Below are positions 47,307-56,809 of a stretch of DNA of 64,000 nt, piece after piece (the first letter of the stretch is position 1; every line of letters starts with the position of its first letter). The stretch spans positions 124,001 through 188,000 of the forward strand of contig PBYI01000009.1 in NCBI GenBank assembly GCA_002729525.1. The letters run 5' to 3'. Made by a program: the position numbers and the translations under genes. The notes below the pieces were generated by a model that saw only the letters and a program-made list of their open reading frames with translations, had not been told where the DNA came from and did no database searches. This DNA comes from Nocardioides sp. (lineage in GTDB: Bacteria > Actinomycetota > Actinomycetes > Propionibacteriales > Nocardioidaceae).

Positions 47307-47322
47307 TGAGGCAAGCCTTACC
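47307..47322. promoter_or_regulatory. Candidate IdeR/DtxR iron box upstream of acnA
   Basis: Minus strand GGTAAGGCTTGCCTCA matches 12 of 16 positions of the IdeR/DtxR consensus segment GGTTAGGCTAACCTAA. It sits 65 bp before the acnA start. Iron control would suit a [4Fe-4S] enzyme, but the match is imperfect. Confidence 0.4.
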
Positions 47323-47384
47323 GCGGCACTCGGATTTGTCTCGACATCAAGATACATGACGACGAGAGAAATCCGGAGTGCCGC
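47323..47384 (-). terminator. Long hairpin between the secreted-protein gene and acnA
   Basis: Arms 47323-47343 (GCGGCACTCGGATTT then TCTCG) and 47363-47384 (CGAGA then AAATCCGGAGTGCCGC) pair over about 20 bp with a one-base bulge and a 19-nt loop. It is upstream of acnA on the minus strand and just downstream of the iron-box candidate, so it could fold in the acnA leader or be a barrier between transcription units. Confidence 0.55.
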
Positions 47385-47406
47385 GCGGGAGGTCGCCCGA
47401 CCGGGA

Positions 47407-48039
47407 TCAGCGGTCCGCGACGGAGCCGTCCGGCGCGAACTGCACGATGATCTGGGCGTCGTCGTAGGAGCCGTACATCTCGTCCGGCGCGTACTCCAGC
47501 AGGCTCATCGTGAAGGTGTGGCGACCCTTGGTCACCGGGACGGCCGTGACCAGGCTCTGCCAGCCGTCCTGGAAGTAGTCGACGTCGCCGGGCTCCACGT
47601 TGCGGTAGGAGACGGTGTCGCCGTCCTGGGCCAGCAGGACGCCGACGTACCCCTTCTCGTCCGCGGGGTCGAGCGTCACCTGGGTCGTGACCAGGAGCAT
47701 CCCGGCCGACGGGGCGGTGTAGGTGAGCTCGGCGACCTGCGTCATGCCGTTGCTGAGGCCGGCGTACTCGCTGGGCCTGCTCGCCGCGATCGCGGAGGCG
47801 GCCGGGAGCCGGAGGGTGCCCTCCTTGATGTCGGCGCCGGTGAGGGAGTTGTTGCGCACCTTGCCCGACGTCACGGCGTCCTTGCCGAGGTCGGCGGTCT
47901 TCACGGTGCCGTTCTTGATCTGGGGCGAGCCGACGGTGTTCTTGCCGAGACCGGCCGCGACGGCGGTGCCGCCGCCCGCGAGGGCGACGACGAGGGCGGT
48001 GGTCGAGACGACGTTGGCGTAGGTGAACCGGGTGCGCAC
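47407..48039 (-). CDS. Secreted protein with actinobacterial repeat stalk
   Basis: 210 aa from a GTG with GGAGG upstream. A signal peptide ending GTAVAAG leads into the segment NTVGSPQIKNGTVKTADLGKD and similar short repeats, common in surface proteins of Nocardioides-like bacteria. A C-terminal beta-sandwich of about 115 residues follows (LTYTAPSAGMLLVTTQVTL). Likely an extracellular structural protein; role unknown. Confidence 0.75.
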   Translation of the reverse strand: MRTRFTYANVVSTTALVVALAGGGTAVAAGLGKNTVGSPQIKNGTVKTADLGKDAVTSGKVRNNSLTGADIKEGTLRLPAASAIAASRPSEYAGLSNGMTQVAELTYTAPSAGMLLVTTQVTLDPADEKGYVGVLLAQDGDTVSYRNVEPGDVDYFQDGWQSLVTAVPVTKGRHTFTMSLLEYAPDEMYGSYDDAQIIVQFAPDGSVADR

Positions 48040-48152
48040 GGATACCTCCGAGACGGGGCCGGCCCGTGGTGACGGTCCGGCGGCGGGAGTGCGCGGGTGG
48101 GGCCCCGGGCACGTCCCGGGCCGCAGGAGGAATCTAGGTGCTGACCGGGGTC

Positions 48153-48190
48153 GCGGTCCGGCGAACGGCGTACGTCGTCCGCCGGACCGC
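48153..48190 (-). terminator. Hairpin after the SDR gene
   Basis: GCGGTCCGGCG (48153-48163) pairs with CGCCGGACCGC (48180-48190). It starts 9 bp after the SDR stop on the minus strand. Confidence 0.65.
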
Positions 48191-48198
48191 GTCCTGAC

Positions 48199-49044
48199 TC
48201 AGCCCTGGGCGAGCTCGGCGTTGTGCTGCCAGGCCTCCCAGTCGGCGATCCGCTTCTCGTAGTCGGCCTTCGCGATCGACAGCGGCGCGGTGCCGAGGAA
48301 GGCCCGCAGCGGCGGCTCCTCGGCGTCGACGAGGGCCAGCACGGCCTGGGCGGACGCGGTCGGGTTGCCCCGGCTCGCCGCGGCGCGGGCGCGCATCTGG
48401 TCGACCCGGTCGTGGAGGTCGGCGTACTCCTCCATCCGCTCGGAGTGCACCGACGAGGAGCCGGCCCAGTCGGTGTCGAAGCCGCCCGGCTCGACCAGCG
48501 TGGTGCGGATGCCGAACTGCGCGACCTCCTGCGCCATCGCCTGGGTCCAGCCCTCCACCGCCCACTTCGAGGCGTGGTAGGCGCTCCAGATCGGGAACGC
48601 CGAGATGCCGCCGATCGACGTCACCTGGAGCACGTGGCCGGAGCCCTGCCTGCGCAGGATCGGCAGCGCGGCCCGGGTGACGGCGACCAGGCCGAAGAAG
48701 TTGGTCTCCATCTGGGCCCGCAGCTCGTCCTCGGTGACCTCCTCGGCGAACCCGAAGTGCCCGTAGCCGGCGTTGTTGACCACGACGTCGAGGCGACCGA
48801 GGGCCTCGTGCGCCTGCGTCACGGCGGCGTGCGCGGCGGCGCTGTCGTTGACGTCCAGCGGCACGGGGACCACCGCGTCGCCGTACCGCTCGACGAGGTC
48901 GTCGAGGGTCGCTGTGTCGCGGGCGGTGGCGGCCACCCGGTCACCGCGCTCGAGGGCGGCGATCGTCCACTCGCGGCCGAAGCCACGGGAGGCGCCCGTG
49001 ATGAACCAGGTCTTGCCGGATGAGCTCTGCGTCGTTGCGGTCAT
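48199..49044 (-). CDS. Short-chain dehydrogenase/reductase
   Basis: 281-aa classical SDR. Cofactor motif ITGASRGFGREWT (residues about 14-26), NNAGYGHFG, and catalytic Ser/Tyr/Lys in VTSIGG and SAYHASKWA. ATG at 49044 gives the family start. The LVEPGGFDTDWAG loop is typical of SDRs close to KR-like and ketoreductase proteins. Substrate unknown. Confidence 0.92.
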   Translation of the reverse strand: MTATTQSSSGKTWFITGASRGFGREWTIAALERGDRVAATARDTATLDDLVERYGDAVVPVPLDVNDSAAAHAAVTQAHEALGRLDVVVNNAGYGHFGFAEEVTEDELRAQMETNFFGLVAVTRAALPILRRQGSGHVLQVTSIGGISAFPIWSAYHASKWAVEGWTQAMAQEVAQFGIRTTLVEPGGFDTDWAGSSSVHSERMEEYADLHDRVDQMRARAAASRGNPTASAQAVLALVDAEEPPLRAFLGTAPLSIAKADYEKRIADWEAWQHNAELAQG

Positions 49045-49085
49045 GCTCTCGACGCTAGGGCTTGGAGCGCGCTCCAGATCAAGTC

Positions 49086-49523
49086 TCAGCGCCACCGGTG
49101 CGCGACGCGCACGACGACGCCGAGGAGCACCAGCTCGACGCCGCTGCCGACCATGAAGTAGACCCAGGTCTCCCCCACCGTCGCGCCGACGATCGTCAGT
49201 GCGTAGACCGTCGCCAGCACCAGGTTGGCGAGCCGGTTGTACCGGCGCGGGAGCAGGAGGCACCCGACCACCATCAGGCTCGGGACCAGGACGTAGAGCG
49301 TCACCAGGGCCAGGAAGGTCTGGCCGACCGTGAATCCCACCCCCGCGACCTCGCCGGCCAGGGCCGCCTCGATCACGTCGGCGCGGTAGAAGGCGAAGAG
49401 GTCCACGTAGACGAACACGAACAGCATCGAGATCCACAGGCTGCTGAGGACCAGCCGCCGGTCCAACGGCTCGTCTCGCGCGACGGGAGGGGTGGGCCGG
49501 GACGGGACACGGGTGTCGGACAT
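49086..49523 (-). CDS. Four-helix membrane protein (DUF6326-like)
   Basis: 145 aa with four membrane helices (WISMLFVFVYVDLFAFYRAD first). The pattern resembles small DUF6326 proteins of actinobacteria. No catalytic residues seen. It is 61 bp downstream of the CPBP protease gene and may share its transcript. Confidence 0.65.
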   Translation of the reverse strand: MSDTRVPSRPTPPVARDEPLDRRLVLSSLWISMLFVFVYVDLFAFYRADVIEAALAGEVAGVGFTVGQTFLALVTLYVLVPSLMVVGCLLLPRRYNRLANLVLATVYALTIVGATVGETWVYFMVGSGVELVLLGVVVRVAHRWR

Positions 49524-49583
49524 GGGCGGAGGGCTTCCTCTCGAGGAGCGGACGGGGCGGGACGAGGCGGGACGAGGAGTCGG

Positions 49584-50399
49584 TCAGCGCAGGACCAGGG
49601 CGAGCGTCAGCGCCCCCAGGACGACGGTCTGCACGCTGTGCACCCCGATCCCGATGAGCGCACTGCGGTAGCGGCTGGCCGGGTAGGAGATGAGGAACGC
49701 GTCGAGCAGGCTCGCCGGGATCACCCAGGGCGTGTGCAGGTGGTACGCCGCGAAGAGGACGCCGTTGGCGACCCAGTCCCCACGGCCGAAGGCACCTCGC
49801 ATCCGCGGGAGCAGCAGACCGCGGAACAGGAGCTCCTCCCCCAGGACGGTGTTGAAGACCATCATCACGAGGATCAGTGCGAACCAGGGCCAGTTGCCGG
49901 AGAGGAAGTCCTGGCCCGCGCCCGACCGGAGGAACGCCCCGAGGTCGCGGTCGTCCGGCGACGGGACGCTCGGCAGCTCCTCGGTGAGCGCCACCAGGGC
50001 TACCAGCGGGACCAGGAGCCACCACAGGCGACCACCGCTGCGACCGCTGCGGGGGCTGCGCGGGGACCGCAGCCACAGCGCCTCGCGGACCACCGGCCAG
50101 CGCAGCGTGCCCAGCTCGTGACGCAGCGCACCCAGCACGAGGACGAACTGCCACACCAGGCCGGCGGTCAGGCAGACCAGGATCGCCCGCGGCCAGGCGC
50201 TCGGCCCGTCCAGGGCGGCAGCCAGGAGCGGCGCGGCGACCCACGCGAGCGCCCCCATCGGGAGAGCTGCGGCCGCCCACGTACCGAGGACGCGCCTGCG
50301 GGAGTACTGCGCGACCGACGGCCGGGGTGCCGGTCCTGGTGCGGTGGCTGCGGTCCCCGGCCCGGCGGTGTGGGTCGTCGTGTCGTCTGAGAGGTCCAT
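49584..50399 (-). CDS. CPBP-family intramembrane metalloprotease
   Basis: 271 aa with about seven membrane helices. The conserved motif EELLFRG (EExxxR, near base 49835) and AAYHLHTPW (near base 49740) supply the Glu and His of the ABI/CAAX-prenyl-protease-2-like active site. Such proteins often process or immunise against bacteriocins; the target here is unknown. It is divergent from the two-component genes. Confidence 0.85.
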   Translation of the reverse strand: MDLSDDTTTHTAGPGTAATAPGPAPRPSVAQYSRRRVLGTWAAAALPMGALAWVAAPLLAAALDGPSAWPRAILVCLTAGLVWQFVLVLGALRHELGTLRWPVVREALWLRSPRSPRSGRSGGRLWWLLVPLVALVALTEELPSVPSPDDRDLGAFLRSGAGQDFLSGNWPWFALILVMMVFNTVLGEELLFRGLLLPRMRGAFGRGDWVANGVLFAAYHLHTPWVIPASLLDAFLISYPASRYRSALIGIGVHSVQTVVLGALTLALVLR

Positions 50400-50531
50400 G
50401 CCGAGGACGCTAGGAACGGGAGGATGATCGGCGCGTCCGCCGGAGGGCGTCGTCCGGCCACGACCACCTGAGGACCCGGTGTCCGACCAAGGTAGGACGC
50501 CTGACGCCGGTCACGGCGCTACGTTGACGCG

Positions 50532-51695
50532 GTGCACCGGCTGCGGGCAGTCCTCCTCGAGCACGGGTTGGATGCGGTCATCGTCTGTCTCGCGACCGCG
50601 GCAGCCGTCCCCGTCATGACCCGCGACGACCGGGCCGGCACCGACGACGGCGCCGTGCTGGCCGTCGCGGTGGTCGCCATGACCCTCGCTCTGACCCTCC
50701 GGCGGCGAGCTCCCTTCGCGATCCCCGCCGGGACGTGGTTGGCGAGCGCCACCCTGTCGCTCGTCGACGGCACCCTGGTCGTCGACCACGCGGCCCTCTC
50801 CATCGTGGGGATGATCGCCGCGGTCCTCCTCGGCGACCTGCGGGACGCCGGGCAGGCCCGGGCCGGGCTCGGTGTCGTGGTGGCGTCGGCCGCGACGGTG
50901 ACCTACCAGGACCCGGCCCGCACGACGGGTGACCTGTTCTTCATCCCCGGGCTCTTCGCCGCCGGGTGGCTGGTGGGCTTCGCGCTGCACGCACGGACCG
51001 CGCAGACCGAGGCCGCGGAGGAGCGCGCGGCGAGGGCCGAGTGGCAGCGCCGCAACGAGGGGCGCCTCGCCGTCGCCGAGGAACGGGCCCGGATCGCCCG
51101 CGAGCTGCACGACGTCGTCGCCCACGCGGTGAGCGTCATGGTCCTGCAGGCGGGAGCACTCAGGCACCGGCTGCCGTCCGAGGACGAGACGGGTCGCACC
51201 ACCCTGCGCAACGTCGAGGACGCCGGCCGCGAGGCCCTCGGGGAGATGCGCAGGCTGCTGGATGCCATGCGCCGCGACGACGATCCCCTCGACGTCAGCC
51301 CCCAGCCCGGCCTCGGGGAGATCGCCGCGCTCGTCGACACCGTGCGTGCCGCCGGGCTGGACGTGGACCTCCACGTCCGCGGCGCCGTCGTCGACGTCCC
51401 TCCCGGGCTCGCGCTGTCGGCGTACCGCATCACCCAGGAGGGCCTGACCAACGTCCTGAAGCACGCCGGCACCCGGCACGCCGAGGTGCACCTGCGCTAC
51501 TGCACCGACGGCCTCGAGCTGGAGATCCGCGACGACGGCCGTGGGCCGGCCGCGACGGACGGCCTCGGCCACGGCCTGGTCGGGATCCGCGAACGCGTCG
51601 CGCTGTACGGGGGCAGCATGACCGCAGGCGCCGGGCGAAGCGGCGGGTACGTCCTCAGGGCACGGCTCCCGCTGGCCCCGGAGCCGACCGCGTGA
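50532..51695 (+). CDS. Sensor histidine kinase, DesK/NarX type
   Basis: 387 aa. Four or five membrane helices (about residues 10-150), then the HisKA_3 dimer with phospho-His in ARELHDVVAHAVS (H near residue 191), and a HATPase domain ending GHGLVGIRERVALYGGSM. Start is a GTG. Its TGA overlaps the GTG of the response regulator. The signal is not evident; the neighbouring CPBP protease may belong to the response. Confidence 0.93.
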   Translation: MHRLRAVLLEHGLDAVIVCLATAAAVPVMTRDDRAGTDDGAVLAVAVVAMTLALTLRRRAPFAIPAGTWLASATLSLVDGTLVVDHAALSIVGMIAAVLLGDLRDAGQARAGLGVVVASAATVTYQDPARTTGDLFFIPGLFAAGWLVGFALHARTAQTEAAEERAARAEWQRRNEGRLAVAEERARIARELHDVVAHAVSVMVLQAGALRHRLPSEDETGRTTLRNVEDAGREALGEMRRLLDAMRRDDDPLDVSPQPGLGEIAALVDTVRAAGLDVDLHVRGAVVDVPPGLALSAYRITQEGLTNVLKHAGTRHAEVHLRYCTDGLELEIRDDGRGPAATDGLGHGLVGIRERVALYGGSMTAGAGRSGGYVLRARLPLAPEPTA

Positions 51696-52342
51696 GCATC
51701 AGGACGTTGGTCGTCGACGACCAGGAGATGGTCCGGGCGGGGCTGCGCATGCTGCTCGAGGTCGAGCGGGACATCGAGGTGGTCGCCGAGGCACGCGACG
51801 GCATCGAGGCCGTCTCCGGCGCCGCCCGCCACCGACCGGACGTGGTCCTCATGGACATCCGCATGCCGCGGCTCGACGGGCTGGAGGCGACACGCCGGAT
51901 CCTCGCCGCCGACGAGGGCGCCAGGGTGCTGGTCCTCACCACGTTCGACCACGACGACCTGGTCTACGAGGCGCTGCGGGCCGGCGCCAGCGGCTTCGTG
52001 CTGAAGGACGACCCTCCCGAGCAGCTCATCGCCGCGGTGCGCACCGTCGCGGCCGGGGACGCGCTGCTGTCCCCGTCGGTCACCCGTGGCCTCATCGCCC
52101 GGTTCACCCAGGAGCGCCGCGAGCCACGACCGCCGGCGCTGGACACCCTCACCTCCCGCGAGCTGGACGTCTTCCGGCTCATCGCCGCCGGCCTGTCCAA
52201 CGCCGAGATCGGGCGCGAGCTCTTCATCAGCGACACCACCGTCAAGACCCACGTCACGCGTCTCCTGCGCAAGCTCGGGGTGCGCGACCGCGCCCAGGCG
52301 ATCGTGCTGGCCTACCACCACCACGTCTTCGAGACCCGATGA
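51692..52342 (+). CDS. NarL/LuxR-family response regulator
   Basis: 216 aa from a GTG overlapping the kinase stop. Receiver domain with D9, D10 and phosphoacceptor D55 (VVLMDIRMPRLDG); C-terminal LuxR HTH with LTSRELDVFRLIAAGLSN and VKTHVTRLLRKLG. Cognate partner of the adjacent kinase. Confidence 0.95.
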   Translation: MSIRTLVVDDQEMVRAGLRMLLEVERDIEVVAEARDGIEAVSGAARHRPDVVLMDIRMPRLDGLEATRRILAADEGARVLVLTTFDHDDLVYEALRAGASGFVLKDDPPEQLIAAVRTVAAGDALLSPSVTRGLIARFTQERREPRPPALDTLTSRELDVFRLIAAGLSNAEIGRELFISDTTVKTHVTRLLRKLGVRDRAQAIVLAYHHHVFETR

Positions 52343-52737
52343 CCTCGACGACCCCGACGACCTCGACGACTTCGGAGGACCTGATGGATCTCGCGGACGC
52401 CGAGCGCGCCCTCCGAGCAGCCCAGCTCGGCGGGGACGCCGCCGCCCTTGAGGCGATCCTGCACCCCCGACTCGTCGCCGTCGGGCCCGACGGCACCCTG
52501 TTCGACCGGGCGGACGACCTCCACGCGCACCGGTCCGGCGCACTCCGCATCCTCCGGGTCGAGGAGGAGTCGTCCACCGTCCGCGACGACGGCACGACCG
52601 GGGTGACCGACCTGGTGGCCAGGGTGGTGGCGGTCCACGACGGCTCCGAGTCGGCGGCGCGGCTGCGCTACACCCGACTGTGGGTCCACGACGAGGGTGG
52701 GTGGCGAGTGATCGCGGCCACCATCGCCGCCGTCTGA
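52339..52737 (+). CDS. NTF2-like (SnoaL/DUF4440) protein
   Basis: 132 aa overlapping the regulator stop by ATGA. After a Thr-rich N-terminus, the cone-fold pattern is clear: LADAERALRAAQLGGDAAAL, LHPRLVAVGPDG, and RLRYTRLWVHDEGGWRVIA. Possibly a ligand-binding accessory of the two-component operon. Confidence 0.78.
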   Translation: MTSTTPTTSTTSEDLMDLADAERALRAAQLGGDAAALEAILHPRLVAVGPDGTLFDRADDLHAHRSGALRILRVEEESSTVRDDGTTGVTDLVARVVAVHDGSESAARLRYTRLWVHDEGGWRVIAATIAAV

Positions 52738-52950
52738 TGCCGCCGTCTGACACTGCCGTCTGGCGCGCGGCCGTGTCGATCTCAGCGCATCGGGGTCGGC
52801 GGCCAGTCGGCGGGCCGGCACGCGTGAGCCTGCCGGTCGGCAGCGAGGATCCGAGGAAGTAGGCCCGCCCGACGAGCGGCTCGGGTAGCGTCCGAGCCCG
52901 CGCCACGCCGGGCACTCCCGCGGGGCCTTCACCCACACCGAGGAGTTCGT

Positions 52951-53553
52951 GTGCGCCTCCGCCTTGCTCTCGCCGGCGTCGTGGCCGGTGCCGCCGCCCT
53001 GGCCGCAGCACCCGCACCAGCCCTGCACGCCGCACCAGCAGGGGTCACGGTGCTGTCCGTCGGCGACCCGCGCGGCGACGTCCAAGGTCCCCGTGCCGCA
53101 CTGCGCAAGCAGCGGCTCGTCGCTGCCGCCGACATGACGTACGTGTCGTCAGTCGTCTACAAGGTGGTCGCGCTGATCAAGTTCAAGCAGCACAAGGACA
53201 ACCCCGTCGGCACGTCCTGCTGCGCTCCGCCGCGGGAGCTCCGCCACACCCTGGTCATGGAGTTCCCGGACGCCACCCTGCTCGGAGAGGTCTCCCAGCG
53301 CAACGTGCGCGGCAAACGAGTACGCCACTTCTCGCTGTCGACCGTGACCTCCGACGGCGACCACCGCGTCCTCAAGGGGGTGCGCGGGGGCGTGCGTCAG
53401 GGCGGCCGAGTGGTCTGGATGAAGGTGCCGCTCGACCAGCTGCCCGGTGACGTGGCCTCCCGTGGCGTGGTCACCACGGCGCTCACCCTCGCCGGCGGCA
53501 AACGCACCCTGCGGGACGCGGTCTCGTTCGCCGAGGTCGACTTCCGGCGCTGA
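52951..53553 (+). CDS. Secreted hypothetical protein
   Basis: 200 aa from a GTG preceded by GAGGAG. A signal peptide (MRLRLALAGVVAGAAALAAA) precedes a beta-rich domain with CCAPPRELRHTLVMEFPDA, containing a vicinal cysteine pair. No family recognised. Confidence 0.65.
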   Translation: MRLRLALAGVVAGAAALAAAPAPALHAAPAGVTVLSVGDPRGDVQGPRAALRKQRLVAAADMTYVSSVVYKVVALIKFKQHKDNPVGTSCCAPPRELRHTLVMEFPDATLLGEVSQRNVRGKRVRHFSLSTVTSDGDHRVLKGVRGGVRQGGRVVWMKVPLDQLPGDVASRGVVTTALTLAGGKRTLRDAVSFAEVDFRR

Positions 53554-53571
53554 CCGGGGACCGGCCGCGGG

Positions 53572-54708
53572 TCAGCCGGTCGCGGTCAGCAGGGCGACGC
53601 ACTCGACGTGGTGCGTCATCGGGAACAGGTCGAAGGCCCGCAGGGACGTCAGCCGGTAGCCGTGCCCGGCGAAGTAGGACAGGTCGCGGGCCAACGCCGC
53701 GGGGTCGCAGGCGACGTAGGCGACCGCACGCGGGCGGCGTACGGCGACCTGCTCGACGACCGGGCGCCTCGCACCGGCGCGCGGCGGGTCGAGCACGACC
53801 AGGTCGACCGGGTCCGGCTCGCGCTCGGCGAGCACGGCGCCGACGTCGCCGGCCACCGCCTCGACGTCCGGGAGCGCAGCGCGACAGGCGGCGACAGCGG
53901 CGCGATCACCCTCGACGGCCAGCACGTGCCCCTGCTCCCCCACCGCGGCGCGCAGGAAGCGCGCGAACAGCCCGACGCCGGCGTACAGGTCGAGGACCCG
54001 CTCGCCGGGCTGCGGGTCGAGCGCGGCGAGCACCGCGTCGACGAGTACCTCGGGGGCGCCGGGGTGGACCTGCCAGAAGCCGTCCTCGGGCACCTCGAAG
54101 CGCTCGCCGCGCACCACGTGGGTCGAGGTGTCGTCGAGGTCGCGCGCCTCGAGCAGGCACTCCTCGACCTCGACCACGTCGTGCGAGCGGTGCACCCGCA
54201 TGCCGCGCGCGCCGCCCGGCAGGTCGACGTACCGCTGCCGGGTGCGCCAGTGCAGGCCGCCCTCGTCGCCGGGGACGGCCTCGACCGTCACGTCGACGTC
54301 GAGCCCGGCGAACCGGCGCAGCTGCTCGGCGACGACGTCGGCCTTGAGCGCGCGCTGCCGGTCGAGCGCGACGTGCTGGAGGTCGCAGCCGCCGCAGAGC
54401 CCGGGGCCGGCGTACGGGCAGGGCGGCTCGACGCGGTCGGGCGAGGCGTCGAGCACCTCGACGGCGTCGGCGCGCCAGAACCGGTCACCCTCGCTGCCCT
54501 CGGTGACCTCGACGACCACCCGCTCGCCGGGCAGCGCGTGGCGCACGAAGACGGCCCGCCCGTCGACCCGGGCGACGCAGTGACCGCCGTGGGCGACCGG
54601 GCCGACCTCGACCTCGTGCCGCTCCCCCACGTGCGAGGCGCCGCGCTGGGTGCGCTGACGCACCGGACGCCCACCGCCGCGGCGGGAGCGTCGTCGGTCG
54701 CGGGTCAC
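53572..54708 (-). CDS. Class I SAM-dependent RNA (uracil-C5) methyltransferase, TrmA/RumA family
   Basis: 378 aa; GTG start overlaps the permease stop (GTGA). Basic N-terminal tail, TRAM domain (EVEVGPVAHGGHCVARVDGR), Fe-S cluster cysteines in CPYAGPGLCGGC, SAM site LDLYAGVGLFARFL, and the catalytic cysteine in VACDPAALARDL. It makes m5U in tRNA or rRNA; which one cannot be told. Homologous to Mycobacterium Rv2689c, with the same neighbours. Confidence 0.93.
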   Translation of the reverse strand: MTRDRRRSRRGGGRPVRQRTQRGASHVGERHEVEVGPVAHGGHCVARVDGRAVFVRHALPGERVVVEVTEGSEGDRFWRADAVEVLDASPDRVEPPCPYAGPGLCGGCDLQHVALDRQRALKADVVAEQLRRFAGLDVDVTVEAVPGDEGGLHWRTRQRYVDLPGGARGMRVHRSHDVVEVEECLLEARDLDDTSTHVVRGERFEVPEDGFWQVHPGAPEVLVDAVLAALDPQPGERVLDLYAGVGLFARFLRAAVGEQGHVLAVEGDRAAVAACRAALPDVEAVAGDVGAVLAEREPDPVDLVVLDPPRAGARRPVVEQVAVRRPRAVAYVACDPAALARDLSYFAGHGYRLTSLRAFDLFPMTHHVECVALLTATG

Positions 54709-56729
54709 CGGCGGCGCACCTGGCCGCGGCGCAGGTCGCCGGGGTGCACGCGCTCGTCCTCGCGGCGCTCGCGCTCCAGCGCGATCTCCGAGGAGCGCAG
54801 CTGGTAGGGCACCGAGATGACCATGACGCCGGGCGCGAACAGCAGCCGGCCCTTGAGGCGCAGCGCCGTCTGGTTGTGCAGGAGCTGCTCCCACCAGCGG
54901 CCCACGACGTACTCGGGGATGTAGACCGCCACGACGCCGCGCGGGTTGGCCTTGCGGATCTCGGTGGCGTACTCGACGACCGGGCGGACGAGCTCGCGGT
55001 ACGGCGAGTGCAGCAGCTTGAGCGGGACGCCGAGGTCGCGGCGGTCCCACTCCTCCACGAGCTTCTGGGTGCTCTCGGTGTCGGCGGCGATGTAGATCGC
55101 CTCGAGCACGTTGGGACGCGACGCCTTCGCGAACGCCAGCGCCCGCAGCGTCGGCTTGTGCACCTTCGAGACCAGCACGATCGCGTGGACCCGGGTCGGC
55201 AGCACCCGGTCCTCGTCGTCGGCGGCGAGCTCGGCGTTGACCTTGTCGTAGTGCTTCTTGATCGAGCCCATCAGCACGAAGAAGAACGCCATCGCCAGCA
55301 GCGTGATCCAGGCGCCGGCCAGGAACTTGGTGATGAGGATGACGACCAGGACGACGGCGGTGAGGCTGAGCCCGACCGCGTTGATCACCCGCGAGCGCTT
55401 GATGGAGCGTCGACGGGCGGCGTTGCGCTCGGTCTCCAGGGCGCGGGTCCAGTGCCGGAGCATGCCGAGCTGGCTGAGGTTGAAGGAGATGAAGACGCCG
55501 ACGATGTAGAGCTGGATCAGCCGCGTGGTCTCGGCGTCGAACGCCCAGATCAGCACGATCGCGGCGCCCGCCAGGAAGACGATGCCGTTGGAGTAGGCGA
55601 GCCGGTCGCCGCGCGAGCCGAGGGCGCGCGGCGCGAAGCCGTCGCGGGCCAGGATCGAGCCCAGCACCGGGAAGCCGTTGAACGCCGTGTTGGCCGCCAG
55701 CACCAGGATCACGCCGGTGACGGTGACGACGAGGTAGAAGCCCGGCGAGAAGTCGTGGAACACCGCGCGGGCGATCTGGGCCAGCACCGCGTGCTGGTCG
55801 TAGTCCTCCGGCAGCGGCGACCCGTCGGCGTACGAGAGCCGGTCGAGCTCGTGCGGGTCGACGTATTTCAGGCCCATCTGCTTGGCCAGCACGATGACGC
55901 TGACCATCATCGTGATCGCGATCATCGCCAGCAGGAGCAGCGTGGTGGCGGCGTTGCGGCTCTTCGGCTTCTTGAACGCCGGCACGCCGTTGGAGACCGC
56001 CTCGACGCCGGTCAGCGCGGCACAGCCGGACGAGAAGGCACGGGCGAGCAGGAACATCAGCGCGGCGGTGGTGAGCGGCTCGTCGTACGACGGCGACGGC
56101 TCGATGAGCAGGTCGGCGCTCTCGACCTGCGGCAGCGTGCCGGTGGCCATCTCGATGAAGCCGTAGAGGCACATGCCGAGCACCGCGATCATGAACGCGT
56201 ACGTCGGGAACGCGAAGAACGTGCCGGACTCCCGCACGCCACGCAGGTTCATCGACATCAGCAGCAGCACCATGAACGCGCCCACGAGCGCCTCGTGGTC
56301 GCGCATAGCGGGGATCGCCGACGCGGCGTACTGCGACGCCGAGGACACCGACACCGCGACGGTGAGGATGTAGTCGACCAGCAGCGCGCTGGCGACCGTG
56401 GTGCCCGCCGTACGGCCCAGGTTGACCGTGGCGACCTCGTAGTCGCCTCCGCCGCTGGGGTAGGCGTGCACCGTCTGGCGGTACGACGCGATCACGGCCG
56501 CCATGACGACGGCGACGGCGAGCGCGATCTTCCACGACCAGATGTACGCCGACGCGCCCGCCAGCGACAGCATGATGAAGACCTCGTCCGGTGCGTACGC
56601 CACCGACGACAGGGCGTCGCTGGCGAACACCGGCAGCGCGACGCGCTTCGGCAGCAGGGTCTCCCCCAGCTGAGCACTGCGGAGCTTGCGCCCGAGCAGG
56701 ATGCGCTTCGAGACGTCTCCGACACCCAC
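54705..56729 (-). CDS. APC-superfamily permease (possible KimA-like K+ importer)
   Basis: 674 aa with about 12 membrane helices (residues about 30-470) and a long soluble C-terminal domain. SDALSSVAYAPDE near the start is the conserved APC helix-1 break. Divergence from two TrkA-type K+ regulatory genes and the C-terminal domain recall the KimA/YdaO potassium importers, so amino-acid transport is less certain than the fold. Corresponds to Rv2690c. Confidence 0.88.
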   Translation of the reverse strand: MGVGDVSKRILLGRKLRSAQLGETLLPKRVALPVFASDALSSVAYAPDEVFIMLSLAGASAYIWSWKIALAVAVVMAAVIASYRQTVHAYPSGGGDYEVATVNLGRTAGTTVASALLVDYILTVAVSVSSASQYAASAIPAMRDHEALVGAFMVLLLMSMNLRGVRESGTFFAFPTYAFMIAVLGMCLYGFIEMATGTLPQVESADLLIEPSPSYDEPLTTAALMFLLARAFSSGCAALTGVEAVSNGVPAFKKPKSRNAATTLLLLAMIAITMMVSVIVLAKQMGLKYVDPHELDRLSYADGSPLPEDYDQHAVLAQIARAVFHDFSPGFYLVVTVTGVILVLAANTAFNGFPVLGSILARDGFAPRALGSRGDRLAYSNGIVFLAGAAIVLIWAFDAETTRLIQLYIVGVFISFNLSQLGMLRHWTRALETERNAARRRSIKRSRVINAVGLSLTAVVLVVILITKFLAGAWITLLAMAFFFVLMGSIKKHYDKVNAELAADDEDRVLPTRVHAIVLVSKVHKPTLRALAFAKASRPNVLEAIYIAADTESTQKLVEEWDRRDLGVPLKLLHSPYRELVRPVVEYATEIRKANPRGVVAVYIPEYVVGRWWEQLLHNQTALRLKGRLLFAPGVMVISVPYQLRSSEIALERERREDERVHPGDLRRGQVRRR

Positions 56730-56809
56730 GGGCCGACAGCGTACGGCTCGTGACCCCCGACCAGGTACTCCGCCGCACGTCCGGCCGGTCGCGGCGCTAC
56801 CGTGAGCGC

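Noticed and set aside
54709..56778. N-terminal extension of the RNA methyltransferase ORF to 1068 aa
   Set aside because: The extra frame is antisense-like low complexity across the APC permease gene on the same strand; the GTG at 54708 overlaps the permease stop and gives a normal length.
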